Position numbers and translations under genes: made by a program
Assembly (NCBI GenBank): GCA_905215095.1
Contig: CAJMOL010000019.1
Span: 1-13,343 of the forward strand
Direction: 5' to 3'
Source of the DNA: an uncultured bacterium
GTDB taxonomy: Bacteria > Actinomycetota > Coriobacteriia > Coriobacteriales > Coriobacteriaceae
Length of the DNA: 13,343 nucleotides
Shown here: in pieces, positions 6,683-12,210 of the stretch
How positions within the stretch are numbered: position 1 is the first letter of the stretch
Layout of the letters: every line of letters begins with the position of its first letter
Notes under the pieces: model-generated
What the model saw: the letters and a program-made list of their open reading frames with translations, nothing else
Database searches by the model: none
What the model was told of the DNA's origin: nothing

Positions 6683-7648
6683 CTAAAAGTACTCGTCGAG
6701 GAAGTTGTTGACTGTGTTCCAGTAGAGCTCGGGGTCAACTTGCGCACTCTTGGCGTGGGTGGCGCCATGGATGGTGAGCTTTTGCTTGACCTTGCTGGCG
6801 CACGCGTCGTAGTTTTGGTCGAGCATACTGTACGGCACAAAGGTGTCCTGGTCGCCGTGGATAAACAGCATGGGAACCGTCGCGTGTTTGAGTTGCTCCA
6901 CACTGCTCGCCTTATGAAAGTCGTAGCCCGCGCGCACGTTGCACACCAAATTTGCTACATCGAGCAAGGGAAAACTGGGCAGGCCGAACACGTCCTTGAG
7001 CTGCAGAGAAAACTCGTCCCAAACACTCGTATAACCGCAGTCCTCGATAATGCATTTTACGTTTGCGGGCAGAGATTCCCCCGCGACGTTCATGGCGGTT
7101 GCCGCACCCATCGACTCGCCAAAGACCAAGATGCGTGCCTCGGGGTCAGCCTGAACGATCCGCCCAATCCATGCAACGACATCTAGCCGCTCGGGCCAGC
7201 CCATGCCGATATAGTCGCCGCCGGAGCGCTCGTGGGCGCGGGCGGCGGGTGCGAGTACGTTCATGCCGCGGTCGTGGAATCGCTTGACGTATCGGGCCAT
7301 ACCGATGGGCTCGTTGGTATATCCATGCAGGCAGACGGCGTAGTCGTGCGTGCTCTCCGAAGCAGCAAAATACCAAGCGGCAAGCTCGGTTCCGTCATCT
7401 GCGGTGAGGCTGCTGCTCTCGCGATTCTCTTTAAACCACGCCCGCGCCTCGGTGTCCTCGGCATCCGGCTGCTCACCTTCTTTGTCGTTCTTGCTATCCT
7501 GCATCATCTTCATGGTGTACGGCGCTTGGGGGTTCAGGGCAAAGTCAAACAAAAAGTTGCCGGCAAATCCGAGCAGCGCAACGACAACCACCAGTGCAAC
7601 GATGCCGGCTATCTTGAGCTTTCGATGGGAACGTGCGTTTTGAGCCAT
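6683..7648 (-). CDS. Membrane-anchored alpha/beta hydrolase
   Basis: This 321-residue serine hydrolase has an N-terminal signal anchor (about residues 11-30, IAGIVALVVVVALLGFAGNF, after a basic RSHRKLK stretch) and an alpha/beta-hydrolase domain facing outward. Motifs are the oxyanion-hole CLHGYT (106-111), nucleophile GESMGA (S179), the acid D268 in HGDQDTFVP, and the catalytic His H298 in GATHAKS. This layout matches the YqkD/BEM46-like group of uncharacterised esterase or peptidase-like hydrolases. Between the anchor and the domain is a charged linker (about 50-75). The start at 7648 has AGGAGA 7 bases upstream. It is the only minus-strand gene. It has its own promoter (7698-7726) overlapped by paired palindromes, so it is probably repressed under some condition. 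The substrate is unknown. Confidence 0.9.
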   Translation of the reverse strand: MAQNARSHRKLKIAGIVALVVVVALLGFAGNFLFDFALNPQAPYTMKMMQDSKNDKEGEQPDAEDTEARAWFKENRESSSLTADDGTELAAWYFAASESTHDYAVCLHGYTNEPIGMARYVKRFHDRGMNVLAPAARAHERSGGDYIGMGWPERLDVVAWIGRIVQADPEARILVFGESMGAATAMNVAGESLPANVKCIIEDCGYTSVWDEFSLQLKDVFGLPSFPLLDVANLVCNVRAGYDFHKASSVEQLKHATVPMLFIHGDQDTFVPYSMLDQNYDACASKVKQKLTIHGATHAKSAQVDPELYWNTVNNFLDEYF

Positions 7649-7667
7649 GCAGTATTCTCCTATAAGA

Positions 7668-7683
7668 TGTTAATACATCAACA
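7668..7683. promoter_or_regulatory. Operator-like palindrome 1, in the hydrolase leader
   Basis: Read on the minus strand this is TGTTGATGTATTAACA, an imperfect 16-base palindrome. It lies just downstream of the expected transcription start of the hydrolase (near 7691) and before its ribosome binding site. Twelve of its 16 bases match palindrome 2 at 7713-7728. Confidence 0.5.
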
Positions 7684-7697
7684 TTTAATGCAAGCGC

Positions 7698-7726
7698 ATT
7701 ATGGACGTTCGCCGTTGATGCGTCAA
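7698..7726 (-). promoter_or_regulatory. Sigma-70 type promoter of the hydrolase gene
   Basis: On the minus strand TTGACG (7721-7726) is followed after exactly 17 bases by CATAAT (7698-7703). Both boxes match the consensus at five of six positions. The expected start is near 7691, giving a leader of about 43 bases. The -35 box lies inside palindrome 2. Confidence 0.75.
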
Positions 7727-7728
7727 CA
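7713..7728. promoter_or_regulatory. Operator-like palindrome 2, over the hydrolase -35 box
   Basis: CGTTGATGCGTCAACA contains the inverted arms GTTGA/TCAAC. It covers the -35 box of the minus-strand promoter. Its centre lies 45 bases from that of palindrome 1, with which it shares the pattern GTTGATG(Y)(R)T(Y)AACA. Confidence 0.5.
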
Positions 7729-7769
7729 GACAAAGAATGGGTAAACAAAGGGTCACGTATGGTGCAAAT

Positions 7770-7799
7770 TTCGCACGCACCCAGACGCTTTGATATAGT
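7770..7799 (+). promoter_or_regulatory. Extended -10 promoter of the TrhA gene
   Basis: TGATATAGT (7791-7799) is an extended -10 element (TG, one base, TATAGT). TTCGCA at 7770-7775, 18 bases from the hexamer, is a partial -35 box. The expected start is near 7806, about 29 bases before the ATG. Confidence 0.6.
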
Positions 7800-7834
7800 G
7801 TTGAGAACTCTTTACGTTGGAGGATGTAACCGGC

Positions 7835-8518
7835 ATGTCCGATTCGAGCGACAGTTCTAAGCCGCGACCCAAGACCGCGGCCGTTCCACACTACACGGTG
7901 GGCGAGGAGATCATGAACTCCGTCACCCATGGTGTCGGCTGCCTGCTGGGTATCGCGGGCCTGGTGCTCCTGATCGTATTCGCCGCCCTGCGCGGCGGAG
8001 GCCCAGCCCACATGGCCGCGGCAATTGTCTATGGCGTCAGTATTATCCTCGAATACCTAGCCTCCACGCTCTACCATGCGATTCAGCCCGCGCGCGCCAA
8101 GCGCGTGTTTCGCATCATCGACCACAGCTGCATCTACTTGCTCATAGCCGGCAGTTATACGCCGTTTTGCCTCATCACGCTTGCAAACGACGGCGGCCCT
8201 GCGCTGTTCTTTGCCGTATGGGCCATCGCCATTATCGGCATCGCCCTCGAGTGCTTTATGCGCGAGCGTCAACCGCACTGGGTAAGCGGCCTGGTCTACC
8301 TGCTGATGGGCTGGCTCGTCGTCTTTAAGCTGCCCGAGCTCGTGGCGCTGCTCAACCCCGTCGCGCTTGCCCTGCTCGCCGTCGGCGGCGTGTGCTATAC
8401 CGTGGGCGTGCCGTTCTATATCGCCAAAAACGTTCGCTATCTGCACAGTGTGTTTCACCTGTGGGTGCTCGCCGGCAGTATCTTCCAGTTCATGGCGGTG
8501 ATCCTCTTCGTAATCTAG
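7835..8518 (+). CDS. trhA: TrhA / hemolysin III family membrane protein (PAQR superfamily)
   Basis: This 227-residue protein has seven hydrophobic segments and the conserved residues of the bacterial PAQR/hemolysin III family: GEEIMNSVTHG (E24/E25, N28, H32), STLYHA (S77, H81), IIDHSCIYLLIAGSYTPF (D96, H97) and HSVFHLWVLAGS (H204, H208). The histidines and D96 would form the zinc site inside the membrane bundle. In E. coli the family member TrhA (YqfA) affects membrane lipid and energy homeostasis; despite the old name, a toxin role is not expected. ATG 7835 is used because GGAGG at 7819-7823 precedes it, although the 11-base spacing is long; the frame is open back to a TTG at 7817 that has no binding site. 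It has its own promoter and is followed by a 107-base gap before the CNNM gene. Confidence 0.9.
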   Translation: MSDSSDSSKPRPKTAAVPHYTVGEEIMNSVTHGVGCLLGIAGLVLLIVFAALRGGGPAHMAAAIVYGVSIILEYLASTLYHAIQPARAKRVFRIIDHSCIYLLIAGSYTPFCLITLANDGGPALFFAVWAIAIIGIALECFMRERQPHWVSGLVYLLMGWLVVFKLPELVALLNPVALALLAVGGVCYTVGVPFYIAKNVRYLHSVFHLWVLAGSIFQFMAVILFVI

Positions 8519-8605
8519 CGACCGCGCCCACGGCCCCGCTCGCACGGGCGACTGGCGCAATTGCCGTATCCGCGATCAACGTTTTAACCTAACGTCCCGA
8601 ATCTT

Positions 8606-8623
8606 GGAGGTTCGAGAAACTCC
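8606..8623 (+). promoter_or_regulatory. Ribosome binding site in a small hairpin ahead of the CNNM gene
   Basis: GGAGG (8606-8610) is the only good ribosome binding site before ATG 8626 but lies 15 bases away. The bases between it and the ATG include CTCC (8620-8623). GGAG-G-TT can pair with AA-A-CTCC around a short CGAG-containing loop, with one G-A mismatch. The fold would either hide the site or shorten the effective spacing. Confidence 0.35.
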
Positions 8624-8625
8624 CG

Positions 8626-9999
8626 ATGGACATAACCATCTCCCTTATCACCACCCTCGTTTTGACCCTCATCAACGGCTACTTCTCTATGTCCGAGATG
8701 GCTCTCACCACGGCTAAGCGCGCCGTGTTGGAGCACGATGCCGAGGAGGGCGATAAGCGCGCCGAGCGCGCCGTCCAGCTCGCCGCCGACTCCGACCAGC
8801 TGTTGGCCACCATCCAGGTTGCCATTACGCTCGTGGGCTTCGCCTCGTCCGCCGTCGCCTCGACGAGCCTGTCCGACCCGCTTGCCACGTGGCTCATGAG
8901 CTTTGGCATCGCGCCGCTTTCCGCCATCGCGCGCGGCCTGGCGCCGGTCATCATCACTGTTGCCGTCGCCTTTGTGTCCATCGTGATCGGCGAGCTCGTG
9001 CCCAAGCGCATCGGCCTCGCTAACGCCGAGGGCGTATCCAAGCAAGTCGTGGGACCGCTCTCCGTGTTCCAAAAGATCGCCCGCCCGCTCGTGTGGCTGA
9101 CCGGTGCCTGCTCCGACGGCCTGGCCCGCCTCCTGCGCATCAAGAGCGCCGATGACCGCCAGAATGTCTCGGAGGAAGAAATCAAGTACATGGTCTCGGA
9201 GCAGGACGACCTGCTCGACGAGGAAAAGCGCATGATCCACGAGATCTTCGACCTGGGCGACACCGTGGCTCGCGAGGTCATGGTGCCGCGCGTGGACACC
9301 ACCATGTGCGAGGACGACGAGACGGTCGCCGACGTGCTGTCCACCATGCGCCAGACCGGCTTCAGCCGCATCCCCGTCTATCACGAGGACCCCGACAACG
9401 TCGCCGGCATCGCGCACATCAAGGACCTGATCCAGCCCGCGCTCGACGGCAAGGGCGACCAGCCCATCGCTGACTTTTTGCGCGACGCCACCTTTGTGCC
9501 CGATACCAAGGACATCCTGCCGCTGCTGTCCGAGATGCAGACTTCGCACGACCAGATCGTAGTGGTCGTGGACGAGTACGGCGGCACGGCCGGCATCATC
9601 ACCATCGAGGACATCGTCGAGGAGATCGTCGGCGAGATCGAGGACGAGTTCGACCCCGACAACAAGTACCTCACGCGCCTTTCGCGCCGTGAGTGGCTCG
9701 TCGATGGGCGTTTTTCGTGCGATGACGCGATTGAGCTTGGTTGGCCGCTCGAGGAAAGCGATGATTATGAGACCATCGCCGGCTGGATTTTGGAGCTTTG
9801 CGACTCGGTGCCCGACATCGGAGAGGTGTTTGAGGTTGCAGGGTACAAGTTCAAGGTGCAGTCGATGCGTGGCCAGCGCATCTCGCTCATTCGCGTGATC
9901 GCTCCAGCCGAAACCGATAAGAAGGATTCCGAGTCCTCGGCAGAGAAGCCGGCGGCGTCGGGCGCGGGTTCTGCGGACCCGCACGACGGCGACGAGTAG
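8626..9999 (+). CDS. CNNM/CorC-HlyC family transporter-like protein with CBS pair
   Basis: This 457-residue protein has the full layout of the bacterial CNNM (CorB/YfjD/TlyC-like) family, implicated in Mg2+ export or Co2+/Mg2+ balance. A DUF21 membrane domain (about 1-190) starts MDITISLITTLVLTLINGYFSMSEMAL and contains GELVPKR (122-128). A CBS pair follows (about 214-335) with VMVPRVD (218-224), FSRIPVY (246-252) and DEYGGTAGIITIEDIVEEIVGEIEDE (316-341). A CorC_HlyC domain (about 350-425) and an acidic, Ser/Ala-rich tail complete it. The start is fixed by the typical N-terminus, since no other in-frame start lies nearby. It ends 24 bases before the next gene, with which it is probably cotranscribed. 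Hemolysin-type names for this family do not imply a toxin. Confidence 0.93.
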   Translation: MDITISLITTLVLTLINGYFSMSEMALTTAKRAVLEHDAEEGDKRAERAVQLAADSDQLLATIQVAITLVGFASSAVASTSLSDPLATWLMSFGIAPLSAIARGLAPVIITVAVAFVSIVIGELVPKRIGLANAEGVSKQVVGPLSVFQKIARPLVWLTGACSDGLARLLRIKSADDRQNVSEEEIKYMVSEQDDLLDEEKRMIHEIFDLGDTVAREVMVPRVDTTMCEDDETVADVLSTMRQTGFSRIPVYHEDPDNVAGIAHIKDLIQPALDGKGDQPIADFLRDATFVPDTKDILPLLSEMQTSHDQIVVVVDEYGGTAGIITIEDIVEEIVGEIEDEFDPDNKYLTRLSRREWLVDGRFSCDDAIELGWPLEESDDYETIAGWILELCDSVPDIGEVFEVAGYKFKVQSMRGQRISLIRVIAPAETDKKDSESSAEKPAASGAGSADPHDGDE

Positions 10000-10023
10000 G
10001 GCAAGGAAGAGTAGGGGAGAGTT

Positions 10024-10857
10024 ATGGCAGGCCTGTTCAACATCCTTAAGGTCACCGTCAGCGAGGACAAGATCTGCGCGCATGTGCTGGTGAACCCCGG
10101 CATGCCGCTCATGACCTCGGAGGACATCGAGGCCACGGCGCGCGTGTACTACCTGGTGCCCGCGATTGCCAAGCACCTGTGCCTGGGCGATTCGGGTCGC
10201 GAGTTCCAGGACTGCATGGGCCAGACCGAGCTTTGCCACCTGCTGGAGCACGTGACGGTCGAGCTCATGAACGAGACCGGTCTTGCCGGCAGCATCTCGT
10301 GCGGCCGCACGCGCGTAAGCGAGCACGACGAGCGCGTCTTTGAGGTTGAGCTTTCGTGCCCCGACGACGCGCTGGCCATCGGTGCGCTGTCTTCGGCCAC
10401 CTTTATGATGGACTGGGCGTACCTGCACGCCGACCAGCCTGCCCCCGACGTGAAAGGCACGGTCGCGGGCCTGCGCAACCTGGTGCTGGGCATGCGCGCC
10501 GAGGCCGAGGGCAAGGATCCTCACGAGGCCGTCGCCGCTGCGAACGGCGAAGATGCTGCCGAGGACGAGGGCGCTGACGAGGGCGATGTGCCGGTCGACG
10601 CCGAGCCCGTTGTCGATGCGACCACCGAGCCCGTTCCCGCCGAGCCCCAAGGCGTCCCCAACTTTGACGACGAGCCCCAGGTGGCGATTGATACCGAGGG
10701 CGCGGTTGCCGAGAACCACGAGGCCTCCGCTGCCGTCTTTGGCGGTGCGGCGACGGTTCCGGCAGGACCTGCGCATGAGGGCGGTCTGCCGCTCGTGGAC
10801 GGCGCCGGCGAGGATCCGGGTGCCACGGTGGCCATGCCGGCTATGCCTCAGGAGTAG
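10024..10857 (+). CDS. Protein with cyanophycin-synthetase N-domain-like region, HxxEH motif and acidic tail
   Basis: I do not recognise this 277-residue protein as a named family. Its first part resembles the N-terminal domain of cyanophycin synthetase (CphA). CphA has an HVxEHVALELxxxxG segment followed by GxTR and a VYEY-like strand; here ELCHLLEHVTVELMNETG (70-86) is followed by CGRTR (93-97) and VFEVEL (105-110), at similar spacing. H72, E75, H76 form an HxxEH motif, the metal-binding signature of M16-type and LuxS-type hydrolases, with E80 as a possible further ligand. The ATP-grasp and Mur-ligase domains of CphA are absent. From about residue 165 to 277 the chain is acidic, rich in Ala, Pro, Glu and Asp, and probably disordered. 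There is no signal peptide or membrane helix. GGGGAGA (10014-10020) precedes ATG 10024. Any peptidase or peptide-binding role is inferred. Confidence 0.75.
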   Translation: MAGLFNILKVTVSEDKICAHVLVNPGMPLMTSEDIEATARVYYLVPAIAKHLCLGDSGREFQDCMGQTELCHLLEHVTVELMNETGLAGSISCGRTRVSEHDERVFEVELSCPDDALAIGALSSATFMMDWAYLHADQPAPDVKGTVAGLRNLVLGMRAEAEGKDPHEAVAAANGEDAAEDEGADEGDVPVDAEPVVDATTEPVPAEPQGVPNFDDEPQVAIDTEGAVAENHEASAAVFGGAATVPAGPAHEGGLPLVDGAGEDPGATVAMPAMPQE

Positions 10858-10936
10858 GTCTACGCGTTTATCACCATCACGTACCTGCGCCTTTGCCGTA
10901 CGCAGATGAGCGGAGCGGCAAGTGATGCGCTGCGGG

Positions 10937-10942
10937 TATAAT
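10937..10942 (+). promoter_or_regulatory. Consensus -10 box (TATAAT) of the YtxH/PRC operon
   Basis: A perfect TATAAT lies 52 bases before the YtxH start codon. No clear -35 hexamer is visible 16-18 bases upstream (AGCGGC at 10914-10919), so an activator or alternative contact may be used. The expected start is near 10949. Confidence 0.55.
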
Positions 10943-10960
10943 GGACAGCATTCAAACGGT

Positions 10961-10976
10961 GGGCACCGACGTGCCC
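10961..10976 (+). promoter_or_regulatory. Leader hairpin before the YtxH ribosome binding site
   Basis: GGGCAC (10961-10966) and GTGCCC (10971-10976) pair perfectly around CGAC. The hairpin starts about 12 bases into the expected mRNA and ends two bases before AGGAG. It may stabilise the 5' end or affect ribosome access. Confidence 0.4.
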
Positions 10977-10993
10977 GCAGGAGAGGAATGATC

Positions 10994-11383
10994 ATGGGAA
11001 AGACTTTCAGCTTTGTCTCCGGTGCGCTCTTTGGTGCTGCCGCCGGCGCTATCATCGGCGTTGCCCTGGCCCCGCGCTCGGGTGCCGAGACCCGCGCCAT
11101 GGCTGCCGATATCGCCAACGATGCTTGGGATAACATGCGCGACACCTACGAGCACAGCGCCGAGGAGGCCCGTGCTGCGGTGAATGACTTTGGCCCGATG
11201 GTCGACGCCAAGACCGACGACCTGCGCGCCAAGGTCGACCTGGCCCGCGAGCGCATGGATCAGCTTCGCGAGCAGCTCAACGACGCCATCTCGGGCGGCA
11301 ACGTGACGCCCGCTGCCGACGTCGTGGTCGAGAACGTCACCGAGGCCGGCACCGAGGCCACGGAGCCCTCGACCGAGGCATAA
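10994..11383 (+). CDS. YtxH-like small membrane protein
   Basis: This 129-residue protein starts with a glycine/alanine-rich hydrophobic segment (SFVSGALFGAAAGAIIGVALAP, residues 6-27) followed by RSGAETR, the signature of the YtxH family. A long charged helix follows (about 35-100, with heptad-like DDLRAKVDLARERMDQLREQLNDAI), then an acidic, Thr/Glu-rich tail. YtxH-type proteins are linked to general stress in Firmicutes, but their role is unclear. Two in-frame ATGs exist, 10988 and 10994; the second is chosen because GAGAGG (10981-10986) is 7 bases away, but the first (AGGAG 4 bases away) cannot be excluded. The stop codon overlaps the next start (TAATG), so the two genes are translationally coupled and probably work together. 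Confidence 0.85.
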   Translation: MGKTFSFVSGALFGAAAGAIIGVALAPRSGAETRAMAADIANDAWDNMRDTYEHSAEEARAAVNDFGPMVDAKTDDLRAKVDLARERMDQLREQLNDAISGGNVTPAADVVVENVTEAGTEATEPSTEA

Positions 11384-12138
11384 TGCGCGCAGGGGATTTT
11401 GTCGGCGTCAAGGTTTATCGTAAGCCTGCCGAAGACAAGCGCACCAAAAAGGACGGCACGCCGCGCAGCCCTAAAAAGCTCGGCAAGATTCACTTTCCCG
11501 TCTTTACCCCGGGCGGTACGCGCGTGGTGGGCTTTATGGTTCGCCAGTCCGATATCGCGGGCATGATCGAGCGCCCCGACCGGTTTGTGGCGCTCGATGC
11601 CATCGGCGTCTATGAGGGCGCTGTCGCGGTCGACGACGTCAAGGGCACCTACGATGCCGCTGCGGCCAAGCGCCTCGATATCAACCTGGATGATTGCATT
11701 ATCTGGGTTGGCATGGACGTGCGCACGGAATCGGGCGATGTCGTGGGCTACTGCTCGGACGTTGAGTTCAAGCCGCGCTCGGGTATTGTGCAGATGTTCT
11801 ATGTGACCGCCGGTGCCGCTTCGAGCGTGCTGGTGGGCGACACGCAGGTGCCGCCGACGATGCTGCGCGGCTATGCGGACGGCGCGATGATCGTTTCGGA
11901 CGAGGTCAAGGCGCTCGGGTATTCGGGCGGCGCGGCCGCCAAGGCTGCCGAGGCCAGTGTCGTGGTGGGCGATAAGGTCAAGAAGGGCGCCAAGGTGCTC
12001 GATGACAAGGGATCGGTCGCCGTGGACAAGGGCAGCCGCGCACTGGGCAAGCAGCTCGGCAAGACGCGCGGTATGTTCAAGGCCTTTAAGGACGAATATC
12101 AAAAGGCGAGCGGGGGCTCGTCAAAAGCTACAAAATAG
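11383..12138 (+). CDS. PRC-barrel domain protein with basic C-terminal tail
   Basis: This 251-residue protein appears to hold two PRC-barrel-like beta domains. The first runs from about 1 to 88 (FVGVKVYRK ... LGKIHFPVFTPGGTRVVGFMVRQSD ... RFVALDAIGVYEGAVAV) and the second from about 100 to 178 (CIIWVGMDVRTESGDVVGYCSDVEFKPRSGIVQMFYVTAG ... RGYADGAMIVSDEV). PRC-barrels bind protein or RNA partners, as in photosynthetic reaction centre H subunits and RimM. The tail (about 185-251) is rich in Lys, Ala and Gly, with repeated VGDKVKKGAKVLDDKG-like turns, and could bind membrane or nucleic acid. There is no signal peptide. ATG 11383 overlaps the stop of the YtxH gene by one base and needs no separate binding site. 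The exact role is unknown; partnership with YtxH is inferred from the coupling. Confidence 0.8.
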   Translation: MRAGDFVGVKVYRKPAEDKRTKKDGTPRSPKKLGKIHFPVFTPGGTRVVGFMVRQSDIAGMIERPDRFVALDAIGVYEGAVAVDDVKGTYDAAAAKRLDINLDDCIIWVGMDVRTESGDVVGYCSDVEFKPRSGIVQMFYVTAGAASSVLVGDTQVPPTMLRGYADGAMIVSDEVKALGYSGGAAAKAAEASVVVGDKVKKGAKVLDDKGSVAVDKGSRALGKQLGKTRGMFKAFKDEYQKASGGSSKATK

Positions 12139-12158
12139 CGACGTACCAAATGATGGGA

Positions 12159-12197
12159 GGCAAGCCGGAGACCTGTTGCTCCGGCTTGCTGTGTTTA
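12159..12197 (+). terminator. Hairpin terminator after the PRC-barrel gene
   Basis: GCAAGCCGGAG (12160-12170) and CTCCGGCTTGC (12179-12189) pair perfectly over 11 bases around an 8-base loop, with a flanking G-T pair. The tail TGTGTTTA is only moderately T-rich. Because no promoter is visible between it and the next start codon at 12211, it may act as a partial terminator or attenuator for the deacetylase-like gene. Confidence 0.65.
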
Positions 12198-12210
12198 TGG
12201 GGGAGGGCAC

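Noticed and set aside
8519..8605. Promoter between trhA and the CNNM gene (TTGCCG at 8561 as -35)
   Set aside because: No acceptable -10 hexamer lies at the right distance. Read-through from trhA or an unrecognised promoter remains possible.
7835..9999. Two adjacent hemolysin-named genes read as a toxin locus
   Set aside because: The hemolysin III (PAQR/TrhA) and hemolysin C (CNNM/CorC) labels are historical. Both proteins match ordinary membrane homeostasis families.
10237..10290. HxxEH motif taken as LuxS (S-ribosylhomocysteinase)
   Set aside because: The length and surrounding sequence do not fit: LuxS has a characteristic Cys-containing segment and GCRTG-type motif after HTxEH that are absent here. 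The CphA N-domain comparison is closer.
10885..10921. Possible terminator hairpin after the CphA-N-like gene
   Set aside because: Two mutually exclusive short stems exist (CTGCG/CGCAG and TTGCCG/CGGCAA), neither followed by a T run, so a terminator cannot be supported.
8584..11145. An 853-codon open frame on the minus strand
   Set aside because: It is antisense to the CNNM gene, the CphA-N-like gene and part of the YtxH gene. It shows no recognisable domain, and the plus-strand proteins carry clear family motifs.
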